In this document: piece after piece, positions 43,425-54,722 of the stretch
Position numbering within the stretch: position 1 is the first letter of the stretch
How the letters are laid out: every line of letters begins with the position of its first letter
Source: Flaccisagitta enflata
Lineage: Eukaryota; Chaetognatha; Sagittoidea; Aphragmophora
Assembly (NCBI GenBank): GCA_965153355.1
Contig: OZ231127.1
Coordinates: 99,200,001 to 99,264,000, forward strand
Direction of reading: 5' to 3'
Length of the DNA: 64,000 nucleotides
Program-made: the position numbers and the translations under genes
The notes under the pieces: model-generated
Told to the model about the DNA's origin: nothing
What the model saw: the letters and a program-made list of their open reading frames with translations, nothing else
Database searches by the model: none

Positions 43425-43564
43425 CTTTTTTTCTCATGTGTGCTTAAGCTTAAAGCGTTTTTCCTTTTCAAGGGTTTCCTCTTAATGTCGCAATTTTTGC
43501 CTTCCCAACCAAAAAAACATTCACTGCAATCCGGGCCAAAAAAGTTGCCATTGCATGTACAAAG
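43425..43564 (-). CDS. TYR-like: Tyrosinase exon 2: second half of Cys-rich domain
   Basis: Acceptor TTACATTCAAG|CTT and donor AAAAAAAG|GTGAGT; phase 0 in, phase 2 out. The 46 codons give LCTCNGNFFGPDCSECFFGW and then EGKNCDIKRKP. Cysteines are at residues 103, 105, 114, 117 and 126, the EGF-like spacing (CxC-x8-C-x2-C-x8-C) that closes the N-terminal domain of vertebrate-type tyrosinases and tyrosinase-related proteins. The basic stretch KRKPLKRKNALSLS follows, where vertebrates have RR-x5-RRN-x3-LS. Splicing exon 1 to this exon keeps the frame without an odd codon. Confidence 0.93.
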
Positions 43565-43741
43565 CTTGAATGTAAGAAAAAAGTAATAAGAATATTAAAG
43601 TGGTCACTTTATTTTTCATTTCGTTTCTTTTTGAGGGGGAGGTGGGGCATGCAAGGACAAATTCATATTGCTGGAGGTCTTACAGTAGTAGGGGAAACCT
43701 GAAAATTCTACATCACTTTTTTGGGGGGAAGTATTTGCTAA

Positions 43742-44458
43742 CAGGTCGCCCAAGGGCAATATGTGGTCAGCGATACCCGTTGCCCTGCTTTGAGTGATTG
43801 TGAATTAGAGTGAAGGGGAGCAGGGCAGCGGCCCCAAAGGGGACAAAGTCCTGTAGAGCACAGAGGGACTTTCGTTCGTCCTGCCTGAAGAAATGAATGA
43901 GATGCTATAGAGGGCTGACTGAAGGCCTTCAAGAGCCTAAACTGAGGTCTAAGAGGGCTGATGTAAGGCCTTATAATGCCAATTGGAAGCTTGAGAGGGC
44001 TAACTTGAAGCTTGAGAGAGCTGGATTATGGCCAGAAAGGTCAGAGGACTGAATTGAAGCCTGAAAGAAATGAATTGAGGCTTAAATAGCTGACTCAAGG
44101 CCTGAGAGGCCAGGGTTGAGGCCTGAGAATTTAAATTTGAAGCCAGAAAGGCCGAATTTGAGACCTGAGAATCCAGGGTTGAGGCCTGAGAGATTGGATT
44201 TGAGGTCTGAGAGGTTGGTCTTGAGGCCTGAGAGATTGGTTTTGAAGCCTGAGAGGCCGGATTTGAGGCCTGAGAGGCCGGATTTGAGGCCTGAGAGGCT
44301 GGATTTGAGGCCTGAGAGGCCAGATTTGAGGTCTCAGAGGCCAGATTTGAGGCCTGAGAGGAGGGACAAACGGGCGGACAAATGGACGAACGAACGGACG
44401 AACAAAAGTCCCCCTGTGTTCTACAGGACTTTGTCCCCTTCGAGGCCGCTGCCCAAAA
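43742..44458 (+). mobile_element. PAL element with 21-bp array
   Basis: Sister of 34226-35036: head GGTCGCCCAAGGGCAATATG, left arm GGGCAGCGGCCCCAAAGGGG + ACAAAGTCCTGTAGAGCACA, array of TGAGGCCTGAGAGGCCGGATT units (44100-44360), and right arm AAAGTCCCCCTGTGTTCTAC to GAGGCCGCTGCCC. Confidence 0.88.
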
Positions 44459-44479
44459 AGGCTTGAGAAAACATCTTTA

Positions 44480-45126
44480 ATAGTCGCAAAAGCGTCAGGT
44501 GGTCAGCAGTACCCCTTGCCCCTATGTGAGTGTCAGTGGGTGTGAGGTGGTTAGAGGGGCAGCGGCCCCAAAGGGGCCGATGACCTATGCTGTTTCTATT
44601 TGAACTTCAAGGCAAAGATTTGAACCTTGATGCTGGTATATGAGCCTCATGGCTGGGATATGAGCTTCCAGGCAGGGATTTGAGCCTCTAGGCTAGAATT
44701 TGAGCCTCAAGCTTGGGATTTGAGCCTTGAGGCTGGGATTTGAATCAAGAGGCTTGGATTTGAGCCTTGAGGCTGGGATTTGAGCCTTGAGGCTGGGATT
44801 TGAGCCTTGAGGCTGGGATTTGAGCCTTGAGGCTGGGATTTGAGCCTTGAGGCTGGGATTTGTGCCTTGAAGCTGGGATTTGAGCCTTGAGGCTGGGATT
44901 TGAGCCTTGAGGCTGGGATTTGAGCCTTGAGGCTGGGATTTGAGCCTCGAGGATAGGATTTGGGCCTTGAGACTAGGATTTGTGCCTCGAGAAAAGGATT
45001 TGTGCCTCGAGACTAGGATTTGGGCCTCAAGGGGGGGGGGGGGACGGAGAAGAAGGAGAAGGAGAAGAGGAAGGAGAAATTTCCCCTACGTGTGAAAGCA
45101 GAGGTCATCGGCTGCTGCCCAAAAGC
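44480..45126 (+). mobile_element. PAL element with very regular 20-bp array
   Basis: Head AATAGTCGCAAAAGCGTCAG, left arm GGGGCAGCGGCCCCAAAGGG, then TTTGAGCCTTGAGGCTGGGA repeated about 19 times (44620-45000). The central run 44760-44940 is almost identical unit to unit, implying recent amplification. Then (G)12 GACGGAGAAGAAGG and a shortened right arm. Confidence 0.87.
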
Positions 45127-45335
45127 AAATGTTCAATGAAACATTATTTGGGTTTACCTTCATAATTTCCACACATCAACTATTAAACAAAAATTTGGTA
45201 GAAAGGGTGTGCATTGGAGAAAATATATTTTGAAACAGTTTCAGACAAAGTTTGATGCCCTATCATATGTATTTGTATTGCACTGCAGATGGAAGTATAT
45301 TGAGACCCCTCACTGCTCAAAGTTGACAAAAATTC

Positions 45336-46398
45336 AGGGGTGTATAGAATTTAGTTGCTTTTGTTTCCCCCCCCCCCCTTGCCTTTGATTTTCTTCCCTG
45401 TGACGTGTCGCGTCATATACACCATCTTTAAATCGAAATGGCAAATAGTAAACCTTTGTAGCTCCAAAACTACAAGCCTGAAAGCCTTCAAATTTTCAGC
45501 GAATGTTGGTAACAACTGACCATTTTATCATGTCCAAACTCGGATTTTAATACTGAATAGTTTGGGGTCAGTAAAACAAACAAAATATGCCCAATTTTGA
45601 GGGCTGATTTTTTTTCTTGATTTATTTGAAAAGACTTGTCTTTATCAATGTACAGATGTCAAAAGAATTGAGCTAGAACTCCGGGGTTGGTCTCAAATGA
45701 TAGGAAATTTTTCAGAGATTACACATTTACCTAAAGAATTGAAAAAAGTTGGATATAGATTGAGGTTATCATTGGTTTTAGCAATCATTGCTAAAATCCA
45801 GACTGTCAATCATTTGAAAATCATTCAAATCTTCATGAATACGATAAAATAATGAAATTTTCAAGCAGAACTTATATTCATGATTTTTAACTCTTCATTT
45901 AAGATCAACCCCAGGGTTCAAGTTTGCTTAATCAGGAAAAAAGCATTAAAAGAAAAAAGATTCTTCCAAGTATAGCTGGGACAAATTGTTTTTTTTCCAT
46001 AAAATTGATAGGTTTTCAATGCTTTAATGACCCCCATCCTATTCAGTTATAAAATCTGAGTTTTGGCATGACAAAATGGTCAGTTGTTACTAACATTCAC
46101 TGAAAATTTGAAGGTTTTTAGGCTAGTAGTTTGGGAGTTACAAAGGTTTACTATTTGCCATTTCGATTTAAAAACGGTGTATATTCTCTTCCCCATATGG
46201 TAATCAAACAGTGTAGTTAAGGTTTAATAGTGTTACATTGTATTTTACTAACAAGCTATTATGATTTGGTACTGCTGAAAGTTTCATTTTTCCCAATTTT
46301 TCTGTTTTTCTCTTTCCCCCTCCTGATTTCCTTCCCCATCTCTAAACCCTTTGACTCTCCCCCATGGGGGGGGGGGAACTCAATTATAAACAGGTCTG
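45336..46398 (+). mobile_element. Poly-C/poly-G-flanked repeat with nested foldback
   Basis: Left: CAGGGGTGTATAGAATTTAG then (C)12. Right: (G)12 AACTCAATTATAAACAGG. Interior phrases TTGATTTTCTTCCC and TTCCCCATCTCTAAACCC match 35055-35380. A foldback (45418-46181) is inserted in it. Confidence 0.62.
45418..46181. mobile_element. Foldback element, ~150-bp arms
   Basis: AATCGAAATGGCAAATAGTA on the left pairs with TACTATTTGCCATTTCGATT on the right, and the match continues about 150 bp with few changes (GTTGGTAACAACTGACCATT against AATGGTCAGTTGTTACTAAC). The ends TACACC/GGTGTA have TA on each side, suggesting a TA target. Confidence 0.82.
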
Positions 46399-46524
46399 GA
46401 AAAATTATGGCATTTTCTTGGAATTGCGTTTCTTGTTTTTCATCCCTCTTTTCAACATTTCCCGATTGTCCAATGTGTGTTTTGGCTTGTGTCTGCCTAG
46501 CTAAACACCACTAGCTATATGTGC

Positions 46525-47102
46525 ATGGTGATTATTGTCAAATGCAAAAAAGTATTAAACTTTTACTCCCAGATGCTTTATTTTCATGACTTGGAAACAT
46601 TTTTCTCTTAAAGTACTATAATTGACTTTTTTTGTGTCAAAATTTCATGGGTCTGAGTTAGATAGTTTGTCCACAACATCAAATTGAAGTAAACATAGCA
46701 TTTCTATAAGAAGCTCATTTTTAGCTCAAAATCTTCTTCATCAAACAGGGAAGTTTTTCTTTGATTTGCTCTCATTGGAAGACGACTTGAGCTATGGATG
46801 CCAGATTGGTCTCAAATGGAGGATATTTTGACTTCCTTTCATTTGAGACCAAAGTAGCATCAGAACATTACAAAAAGAAACTGCCCTCATGAAAAAAGTC
46901 AATAATCAAGCTCAAGCTGTAATTATTTATTTATTTTAAACTGATGATATTAACAAACTATTCAACTCAGATCCATGAAATTTTGATATAAAAAACGTCA
47001 AGCATAGTACTATAAGAGAAAAATTATTCCAGATCATGAGGATGAAGCATCAAGGAGTAAAAGCTTAATACTTTTTTGCATTTGACAATAACCTTCATGT
47101 AT
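46525..47102. mobile_element. Foldback element, ~160-bp arms
   Basis: TTATTGTCAAATGCAAAAAA (46532) pairs with TTTTTTGCATTTGACAATAA (47073), and pairing continues inward through CTTAAAGTACTATAATTGAC. Non-coding, within tyrosinase intron 1. Confidence 0.8.
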
Positions 47103-47474
47103 ACCAAAGTCACTTTCGACGAAAGTCTTTTGTGCTCAAATATTAAGCTTTTCAACAGCAGATTTAAAAAAACTAGACAAGTTGCGTGTCTGTTTACTAC
47201 TAACACTGGAGAGGTTGTTACCATCTAAGAGAAAACTTTTTTGGTGAGTTAGGATATTGCAATCTGATTGTCAAAAATGATAACATAAAGTTACCAACAA
47301 CATGAGTGATTTCGTGAGCCACTTTCCTCAGCATCAACCAATACCTTTTCATGCCTGAAAATACCCTGAATTTGCAAAAGATAGCCCAAATTCACAGAAG
47401 CTCACCAAAAAGCTTTTCTCCAGTACTGTATGAAATGGAAAATCTGAATTTGTGAGAAAAGTTTTTTCTCTTAC

Positions 47475-47777
47475 CTTCTTGAATGACTTTGATGGCCACA
47501 TGAATCTGGGATCAAGAACCATTTTTGGAAATCGTTTGATGATATTTGGATGGTAAATTTTGGGCAGATTGATCTTAGTACATTTGCCTCTGCCAGAGGC
47601 AATATTGCAAGGAGATCCATCATTGCCAATTGGGCAACAACGACCACGCAAAATACTTTCATCAGTCGCACATTTACGAGGAATGATTTGGGTGAAGGTC
47701 AATGAAGCGCAAAAAACCAAAACCAAAAATGTGGTAATTGATATTGCATGTGAGGGATTCATGTTTCTGTTTTTCAA
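47475..47777 (-). CDS. TYR-like: Tyrosinase exon 1: signal peptide and Cys-rich domain
   Basis: Start of a secreted or type-I membrane copper oxidase of the tyrosinase family, which hydroxylates monophenols and oxidises diphenols in pigment or tanning pathways. The 101 codons hold a signal peptide (hydrophobic run ITTFLVLVFCASLTF, residues 14-28), then cysteines 36, 47, 48, 57 and 66 in KCATDESILRGRCCPI and DGSPCNIASGRGKC. A double Cys followed by DGSPC and SGRG-x-C is a signature of vertebrate-type tyrosinases. MWPSKSFKK ends the exon at donor AAG|GTAAGA in phase 0; reading on would add unrelated intron codons. ATG 47777 is chosen because it makes the CuA histidines 180, 202 and 211; ATG 47762 (Met6) is equally possible. 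The gene runs leftward. Confidence 0.93.
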
Positions 47778-48300
47778 TGTTTTTTTTCAACTTGTTATGG
47801 TCAGTGAACACCTAAAAGGATTTTCAAAATTTTCAGGAAAGAATGATGATCAGTGAGACCACCTCTTGCTGATGCTCCCTGTTTTTTTTTAGGAACAAAT
47901 AAGGAAAGGTAAGAAAACGCCTCTCTATGACTCTTGATCACGTGTGTCAACAGGGCTCAAAATAAAAGATTCTAAGAAAAAACGAATAAAAATTCAAAAA
48001 GATAATCACTGCAATATATCATCGGGAAAAAAGTCGAAGTCAGTCTTCGACTTTTTGACATATTCGAGAGAAACAGGGTTTTCATTTTCTTATGGGAAAG
48101 TTGTGCATCTCTTCCGGCTGATTGGTCCCTCAAACGAAATTGATAGGGTAAGTAAATTTGATAATTTTCTTTCATTTGGCGCCAAGTAGAATGCTCTACG
48201 ACAAAAATTTTTTGCGCTATGATTTTTTAAAGATTAATTTACAAAAAATTCAAATGAAATTTTTTTTCAATTTTTTTTATTTTGTGTAGGATCAATAAAG
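47778..48300 (-). promoter_or_regulatory. Upstream region of the tyrosinase gene with E-box
   Basis: TCACGTG lies at 47938-47944, about 165 bp upstream of the ATG. It is the core site of MITF/USF-type bHLH-Zip factors; MITF controls tyrosinase in vertebrates. No TATA box is evident and the transcription start is unknown. Use of the site is inference. Confidence 0.35.
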
Positions 48301-48309
48301 GAGTGAATT

Positions 48310-48747
48310 CATGTTTACTTGAGCATGCAAATACAAAAAAATGTTTATGAGCATGGCTGCTCATCTGTGAGGGCGTTTTTAAGCATTTTAGCTCATTTAG
48401 CTCACTTAGCTGAATCTATTTTTTCTGATTTCAAATACGATAAATTATTAAATATTTTCATACTTGTTTAAGCAAGCAAATTAAAAAAACATGTCAGTGA
48501 GCAGAGCTGCTCACCTGTGAAATGTTTTTAAGTATTCTAGCTCAATCAGCTCATTTAGCTTGCTTTTTTTCTCTGATTTAGAATAGGATGAATAAATGAA
48601 CGTTTTGATTTAAGCATGCAAATACAAGAAAGCATATCAGTGAGAAAAGTTGGTTGTCTGGTTGAATCATTTTGAATACTTCAGCTCATCTAGCTCATTT
48701 GGCTCAGTTCTATTTTTCTCTGATTTTCAGTGCAATCAATACATACA
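48310..48747. repeat. 142-bp tandem repeat, three diverged copies
   Basis: Units start near 48320, 48466 and 48607. Shared parts: AAGCATGCAAATACA, GTGAGCAGAGCTGCTCA, TTTTAGCTCATTTAGCTCA and TTTCTCTGATTT. Copies 1 and 3 hold ATGCAAAT (POU octamer); copy 2 has AAGCAAAT. They lie 0.5-1 kb upstream of the tyrosinase ATG. Confidence 0.75.
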
Positions 48748-49032
48748 ATTGCTTTTGATTTGATCTAACAGAAAAAAGGAAAAATTTTGGTGACTGAAGT
48801 CAAAAGCATGGTGAAAAGTGACCAATGCTTACGACTTTTTTCCTCACGGCGACAGGCGCCATTACTGGTAACAAATATTTCATTTAAAAATTTGCGTTTA
48901 AATAGGACAAAAGACCAAGTAAAGTTACTGTTGAATGAAAATAACTGCTAGAACACATTGAAAATTTTACTGATAGATGGCTCTGGAGACAATTTGCCCT
49001 AAGGAAGTTATTGTGGCACAAAAGTCAAAATA

Positions 49033-49140
49033 AGGCCAACACCTATAAGTCGCATGCAGGACAAAGATAGCTTAAGATGACTTAAATTGACTTTAAATGA
49101 CTCATGTTGACCTAAAATGACTCAAATTGATTATACCACT
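49033..49140 (-). mobile_element. SLG tail with AAATTGACTT array
   Basis: AAGGCCAACACCTATAAGTC then GCATGCAGGAC and about eight units of (A)TGACTTAAA. The head is missing. Confidence 0.6.
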
Positions 49141-49189
49141 CGACTCAATAAAAAAGCTGCACTGTTAAAGGGAAATTGTCACATTGAAT

Positions 49190-49527
49190 TTTATTAATCT
49201 CCAGCCTCGAGGCCAAAATCCCAACCCCAAGGCCCAGATTCCACTTTCTAGGGATTTGGGCCTCAAGACTGGGGTTTGGGCCTCGAGGCTGGGATATGGG
49301 ACTCCAGGCTGAGATATGGGCCTGGAGGCTGGGGGAGGGGAGGGGGGGGGGGTGCGGAGAAGGAGAAGGAGGAGAAGGAGGAGGAGGAGGAGAAAACTCC
49401 CCATATGGGTGAAAGCATAGGTCATCGGCCCCTTCGGGGCTGCTGCCCTGCTCCCCACTTAACTTCATCCACAACCTACTTAAGCAGGGCACGGGTACCG
49501 CTGACCATCTAACGCTCTTGCGACTAT
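49190..49527 (-). mobile_element. PAL element, reverse orientation, short array
   Basis: From right to left: head (TAATAGTCGCAAGAGCGTTA on the minus strand), GGTCAGCGGTACCCGTGCCC, left arm GGGCAGCAGCCCCGAAGGGG, GGGTGAAAGCATAGG complement, a GGAGAAGGAGGAGG tract, (G)10 and a short array of GGCCTCGAGGCTGGGATATG units. The opposite arm is missing. Confidence 0.75.
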
Positions 49528-49539
49528 TACTTTTTTGGC

Positions 49540-49655
49540 GTTTTTGAGCCTTTTGAGCTTACGGCTCCTGTCCAGATGCCCTTGTGACCTTCTTTGACAC
49601 TGCTCCTGCCCACCCCCACGCGACTAGGGTAGCCGTGTATCCGGCCTTGTTTTGA
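49540..49655 (+). mobile_element. SLG tail fragment
   Basis: CACTGCTCCTGCCCACCCCC and ACGCGACTAGGGTAGCCGTG to CCGGCCTTGTTTTG, matching 62990-63077. Confidence 0.6.
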
Positions 49656-50079
49656 TTTTCTATCAAAAAACTTTCATTAAACATTTGACTTTAGTTTGAA
49701 TTAGGTTCATCAGCTTAGAAAGATGAATGCTCCGCTAGTTTTTAGAAATGTTGAAAGATTTTTTTAGATGTTCCAGTGCACACATATGGCAAGATAGAAC
49801 AATGTTTATTCTTTCAAACTTGATGAATTGTTATTTGAACCAGGATTTGACACTGCACTCTTTAGTATCCCTTCATTAATCACTGGAATATAACTTGATA
49901 TATAAAGTAACCACCATGGAAATGCGCGATTGATGTAAATCCTGTTCCAATTTTTAACGAACAAAATAGTAACCCCTGGAAATAGCATACAGTGTAACCT
50001 CGCTCCTTTGATTTAGGCATCAAAAGTACCTCAAAAGATAAAGCTACCAACGCGACAGACATATGTAGGGAAAGGTATA

Positions 50080-50080
<1 letters not shown>
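49656..50080. other. Unassigned sequence
   Basis: No gene, exon signal or repeat recognised. Confidence 0.4.

Positions 50081-50082
<2 letters not shown>

Positions 50083-50170
<88 letters not shown>
50083..50170. repeat. (GA)n microsatellite
   Basis: About 44 perfect GA units. The serine/leucine open frames across it are artefacts. Confidence 0.97.
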
Positions 50171-50173
<3 letters not shown>

Positions 50174-50207
50174 TGCATTGCAAAATAGTTTTTGATAGCT
50201 TCCATAT

Positions 50208-50412
50208 TTTAGTTGCGGAGAGGCTTTGTCCATCCGTCCTTCCGTCTGTCGGTGCGTCGGTAATGAGCGTGTCGAAAAGTAGGAAAAGGAGCTTTCTTGA
50301 AGCTCCTTGTGTATATGTCTGTGTTGGAAGGGGGGTTGGGTGTGGATGGGGGTTGGATGATCCTGCCCACCCTTTCGCAACGATTTTGTGACCCCATGTC
50401 ACTTGTTTTAGT
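50208..50412 (+). mobile_element. SLG element without a clear hairpin
   Basis: GAGAGGCTTTGTCCATCCGT and TCGGTGCGTCGGTAATGAGC form the head tract. GGCGTTGGGTGTGGATGG-like and CCTGCCCACCCTTTCGCAAC form the end. AGCTTTCTTGAAGCT is an internal small hairpin. Its end region recurs at 55700-55800. Confidence 0.6.
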
Positions 50413-50611
50413 TTCATAGACTTAAGGCAGAATGCCTTTTACCCTTTATTTCTCTACAAAAAATTCAGTTGATAAGAGACCGTGAGCTGGTCATAAATCT
50501 GTACCCATTGCCCAGTCCATTGGCGGGAAGTTAGTCAAAAAACTACAAAAACGTTTTCGGCAGCACAGCTCAATTTCAACTCTTTCAGTAGGCCTCAAAC
50601 GGGTGAAAAAA

Positions 50612-50690
50612 TGGATGCCCAAGTGAGATTTGAACTCATGACCTCTTAATTCCAAAACCAAAGCGAAACCTCTGGACTAACTCCGCAGTC
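50612..50690 (-). repeat. tRNA-like sequence, probable SINE head or tRNA relic
   Basis: On the minus strand GTTAGTCCAGAGGTTT resembles a pol III A box and GAGTTCAAATCTCACT a B box about 35 bp later. The acceptor ends do not pair, so this is not a working tRNA. Confidence 0.45.
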
Positions 50691-50894
50691 TGCTGTTAAG
50701 TAAATCATATTATAAAAAAATTCGAAGAAAAGCCTTTCAATGCGGGAGTACCAATATTTGATATCAGCAACATGCATGATACTATACAACAGCTCGTGAC
50801 AGCTCGTGACGTGTTACAACTATGCGTGACGCGTTATGGCCACACCTCACACATTGATGTTGCGTCGGAAGCAGCATGGCCGCATATGTGACCA

Positions 50895-51785
50895 CAGCTT
50901 CACCTCGGCGATCTAATTCCAGTCTCAGCAACCTAATCCCGGCCTCTTTGATCTCATCCCGGCCTCAGCGACCTATTCATGGCCTCAGCAACTTTATTTA
51001 GGCCTGAGTGACCTAATTGCGGCCTCAGCATTATAATTGCGGCCTCAGCGACCTAATCCCACCCTCATTGACCTTATTCCAGCCTGAACGACCTAATGCT
51101 AGCCTCAACAACCTAATCCCAGCCTGAATGACCTAATCCCTGCCTTAATGACCTAATCTCGGCCTGAACGACCTAATCCTGCCTGAATGACCTAATCCCG
51201 GTCTGACTGACCTAATCCCGGCCTGAACGACCTAATCCCGGCCTGAACAACCTAATCCCGGCCTGAACAACCTAGTCCCAGCCTGAACGACCTAATCTCG
51301 GCCTGAACAACCTAATCCCGGCCTGAACAACCTAATTCTGGCCTGAACGACCTATTCCCGGCCTAAATGACCTAATCCCTGGCCTCAGTGACATAATTCC
51401 AGCCTCAACGGCCTAATCCCAGCCACAACAACCTAATCCTGGCCTCAACAATCTAATCCCAGCCTCAACAACCAGATCCCTGCCTCCAGGGCCAAATTTC
51501 CGGCCTCAACTACCTTATCCCGGCCTCAACCACCTTATCCCAGCCTCAACCACCTTATCCCGGCCTCAACAACCTTATCCCGGCCTCAATGACCTAATCC
51601 AAGCCTCAACGACCTAATCCCGGCCCCAACGACCTAATCCTGGCCCCAATGACCTAATCCCGGCCTTGAAGACTTATTCTTGGCCTCAAGTACCTTATCC
51701 CAGCATCAACAACCTAATCCCAACCTCAACAACCTAATTCCAGCCTTAGCAATTTAATCGCGGCCTGAGCAACCTAACTGCGCTG
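50895..51785 (+). repeat. 20-bp satellite CCTAATCCCGGCCTGAACGA
   Basis: About 44 units of GGCCT(C/G)AACGACCTAATCCC with moderate divergence. It is flanked at left by ATGGCCGCATATGTGACC and at right by a reversed SLG tail at 51874. Unit length matches the PAL arrays, but no PAL arms are seen. Confidence 0.92.
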
Positions 51786-51873
51786 CACAGCTGCAACCTG
51801 AGCTTTATAACCTAGTTCTGGCATGGCGGTTTTGCAGTGATCAGATTCATGAGATTAGGTTCCTCAGATTGAC

Positions 51874-52016
51874 AAGGCCGGATACACGGCCGATACCAGT
51901 TACGGACGGATGGGCAGGGGCGGAAATGCGCGTTTTCACACTTTCAAATTCGATCACCACAGACGGACGGACCAACGGAAAAACAAAGCCTCTTGTAGAG
52001 TGGCGTGTCCGCAACT
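51874..52016 (-). mobile_element. SLG element, short
   Basis: Reverse tail ACAAGGCCGGATACACGGCC, interior GGGCAGGGGCGG, GACGGACGGACCAACGG tract, AAAGCCTCTTGTAGAG and head AGTGGCGTGTCCGCAACT (51998-52015), whose stem has one mismatch. Confidence 0.75.
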
Positions 52017-52390
52017 AAAAATTCATGCATGAAACAAAATTGAAACAGTCATTTGAAAAAAAAAAAAAAACAGGCAAAAATCAAATTTCATTTGTCTTTT
52101 ATTTTTTGTTTCATTGTTTCTCTTTGTTTTTTGCTGTGTTCTTCTAAATCAGTGTCCTTTTTCACTATTATCATTATCTCCATTGATCCTCTTCTTCATC
52201 ATCATGGTTCTTCTTTATGATTGTCGCTATTGTTCTTTTCCTTCAGAACAACTCCAATGGTCGATGCGTGAATCAAGCGTAGACCTGAATGAAAGAATGG
52301 AAGAATGATTGATTGAATGAATGTTTGAGTGATTGAATGATTGATTGAATGATTGATTGAATGAATGAAGGATGAATGAGTGAATGCTTT
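52017..52390. other. T-rich sequence and (GAAT/GATT)n microsatellite
   Basis: AT-rich sequence then GAATGATTGATTGAATGA repeats at 52285-52385. No gene. Confidence 0.6.
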
Positions 52391-52570
52391 CGTCCACTGC
52401 GTGATACTTTGAGATTGCTCCTCAAAAGTCTAAACGACTGCAACAACGGATACAAAACTTTTGCGAGTAGGCTCCTTCGACAGAAGTAAGGGATGGAAGA
52501 AAGCATGCCACATGCACGCACACAATAGATTTGATTCAATTAATTGGATCAATGCATTGGCATTGCAATG

Positions 52571-52760
<190 letters not shown>

Positions 52761-52815
52761 ACACACACACGCAAACACAATCAGTCTTTCTTTCTTTCTT
52801 TCATTCTTTCTTTTT

Positions 52816-52872
52816 AGTTGCGGACATGCAACTCTAACCGAGGCTTTTACCATCCATCCATTGGTCCGTCGA
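52816..52872 (+). mobile_element. SLG head joined to repeat B
   Basis: Hairpin AGTTGCGGACATGCAACT (52816-52833), 6-bp stem, then CTAACCGAGGCTTTTACC and CATCCATCCATTGGTCCGTC. Repeat B follows at once, so A/B repeats may be SLG interiors. Confidence 0.7.
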
Positions 52873-53669
52873 ACTATGGGATAAAATGCGATTTTGACAA
52901 ATTTTATTGAATGTCATTGTCACCACTATTTTTGTTTCAAATACGAATGATATGCCCCACAGTGCGCTTCATTACTTGAATCAACATTTTTGACACCAAA
53001 GCAGCCAATATTCTCAGTGTATTCTGATATTTTGAGGTTAGTCTGCTGATCAAGAATGAGAACAAGAAGGAAGGTCATTTCTTTCATTTTCTTATACTGT
53101 ATCTCAAAACCGGAACTCTCTTGTGATTGCACTCAACGTAACGTAAATGTTCTTGTTTTTGTTTTTTTGTTGTTGTTGATGCTGTTGTTGTTGATGCTGT
53201 TGTTGTTGATGCTGTCGTTGTTGCCTTTGATGATACTGTCGTTGTTGCTGATGATGATGTCGTTGTTGCTGATGATGATGGTGTTGTTTTTGTTGTTGTT
53301 GTTTTATGTTGTTGTCGTTAAGACGTCATGAAAAATTGAGTAGAATTATGCTTTCATACAATGTTAAATCATTTTTTCTCCTTTGATAATAGATTATTAT
53401 AAAAAAACAGCAAATTTATCTTTACAAATAGCAAGGGGGATAGCTAGACAACATAATGCTAAATTACATGACACTTAAATAACTGTAAACATCCCCTATA
53501 AAGGTTTTTCCAAAAGAATAATAGCATTAAACTATAACAAATGATGTGAAATGTTAGTCTTGTAAATAACAAATCTGTGAAAGGGGTGAAAATTTTGCAT
53601 TTTCAAAAACATACAACTTTAGATACACTAAGTTTCAGGAGTCGCATGTTCTTGGTTTTTGTGTTTTTT

Positions 53670-53931
53670 AGTCCCGTGCACGCGACTCTATGACCCGCTC
53701 TGTCCCTCTGTTGGTCGGTCTGTCGGTCGGTCGGTCGGTTGGTCGGTCCGTCCATCGGCCACGCTTTGTTTTTTTTGCCATTTTACGTCATTTTACGTCA
53801 TTATAAGTTATTTCAAGACATTTTACATTTAGTCTTTTAGTCTTTTGGTCTTTTGGTCTTTTAGTCTTTATGTCTTTTGATCTTTAGCTCTTAACAACCG
53901 CACGCAACTGTAAGGTGTTTGCCTTGTTTAT
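53670..53931 (+). mobile_element. Complete SLG element inside repeat B
   Basis: Head AGTCCCGTGCACGCGACT (53670-53687, one mismatch), CTATGACCCGCTCTGTCCC, (GGTC)n tract, interior units TTTTACGTCA and TCTTTTAGTC, and tail CCGCACGCAACTGTAAGGTG to TTGCCTTGTTT. One of the clearest full copies. Confidence 0.85.
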
Positions 53932-54238
53932 TTTCTATGCAAATTTGTTATTTACAGTGAACACAAGTCAGGTGACAAAAAGTTCAAATTTTTATCTTAA
54001 AACCACTCGCTTTTAAAAGAGTGTAAAATCTTATCAAAAGCAGATAGAGATTGGCAGATTTCACCACTGGCTAAATCACAAAAAACATAAATGTTTGCTT
54101 GTTGATTTTCAGTATATTGTTATATATCAACAAACTTTGATTTTCATTAAACAATAGCTAAAACATCCAAAATTCATCAAATATCAGAAAAATGGTAAGA
54201 TTTTGAAATCTAAAGACAATTGAACTTGCTAATATGCA

Positions 54239-54330
54239 ATATATGTGTTACGCTACTTTCAAAATATGTGTTACGCTACTTTCAAAATATGTGTTACGCT
54301 ACTTTCAAAATATGTGTTACGCTATTTTCA
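54239..54330. repeat. ATATGTGTTACGCTACTTTCAAA tandem repeat, 4 units
   Basis: Four 24-bp units starting ATATGTGTTACGCTACTTTC; the last ends TATTTTC. Nothing else in 53932-54420 is recognised. Confidence 0.9.
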
Positions 54331-54499
54331 CTAAGAATAATGAGAAAAAATTGATAATGATAAAAAATGGCCTAATTTTGCATGAAAGAGAAATTCTTCT
54401 TTAATTTTCACCATGTCTTAACTAGATCGTTATAGCGACTGTCATCGTCAATGATGTGACGCTGAAACGCAAAGACTGGAATCTGATTGAATGAGATCC

Positions 54500-54648
<149 letters not shown>

Positions 54649-54722
54649 AGTCCTCTTGACCAATCAAATCAGCCAAAATACAAACAACGCTCATCCCAGT
54701 TACAATTCCTAGTAAGGTCGGA

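Noticed and set aside
47944-48189. 82-codon plus-strand frame ending near a GTAAGT site
   Set aside because: The donor-like site is attractive, but the peptide is Lys/Ser-rich without a motif, no acceptor is clear, and it lies in the tyrosinase upstream flank. Left unannotated.
50612-50690. Functional tRNA gene
   Set aside because: A- and B-box-like sequences are present but acceptor and anticodon stems do not form; kept only as a tRNA-like relic.
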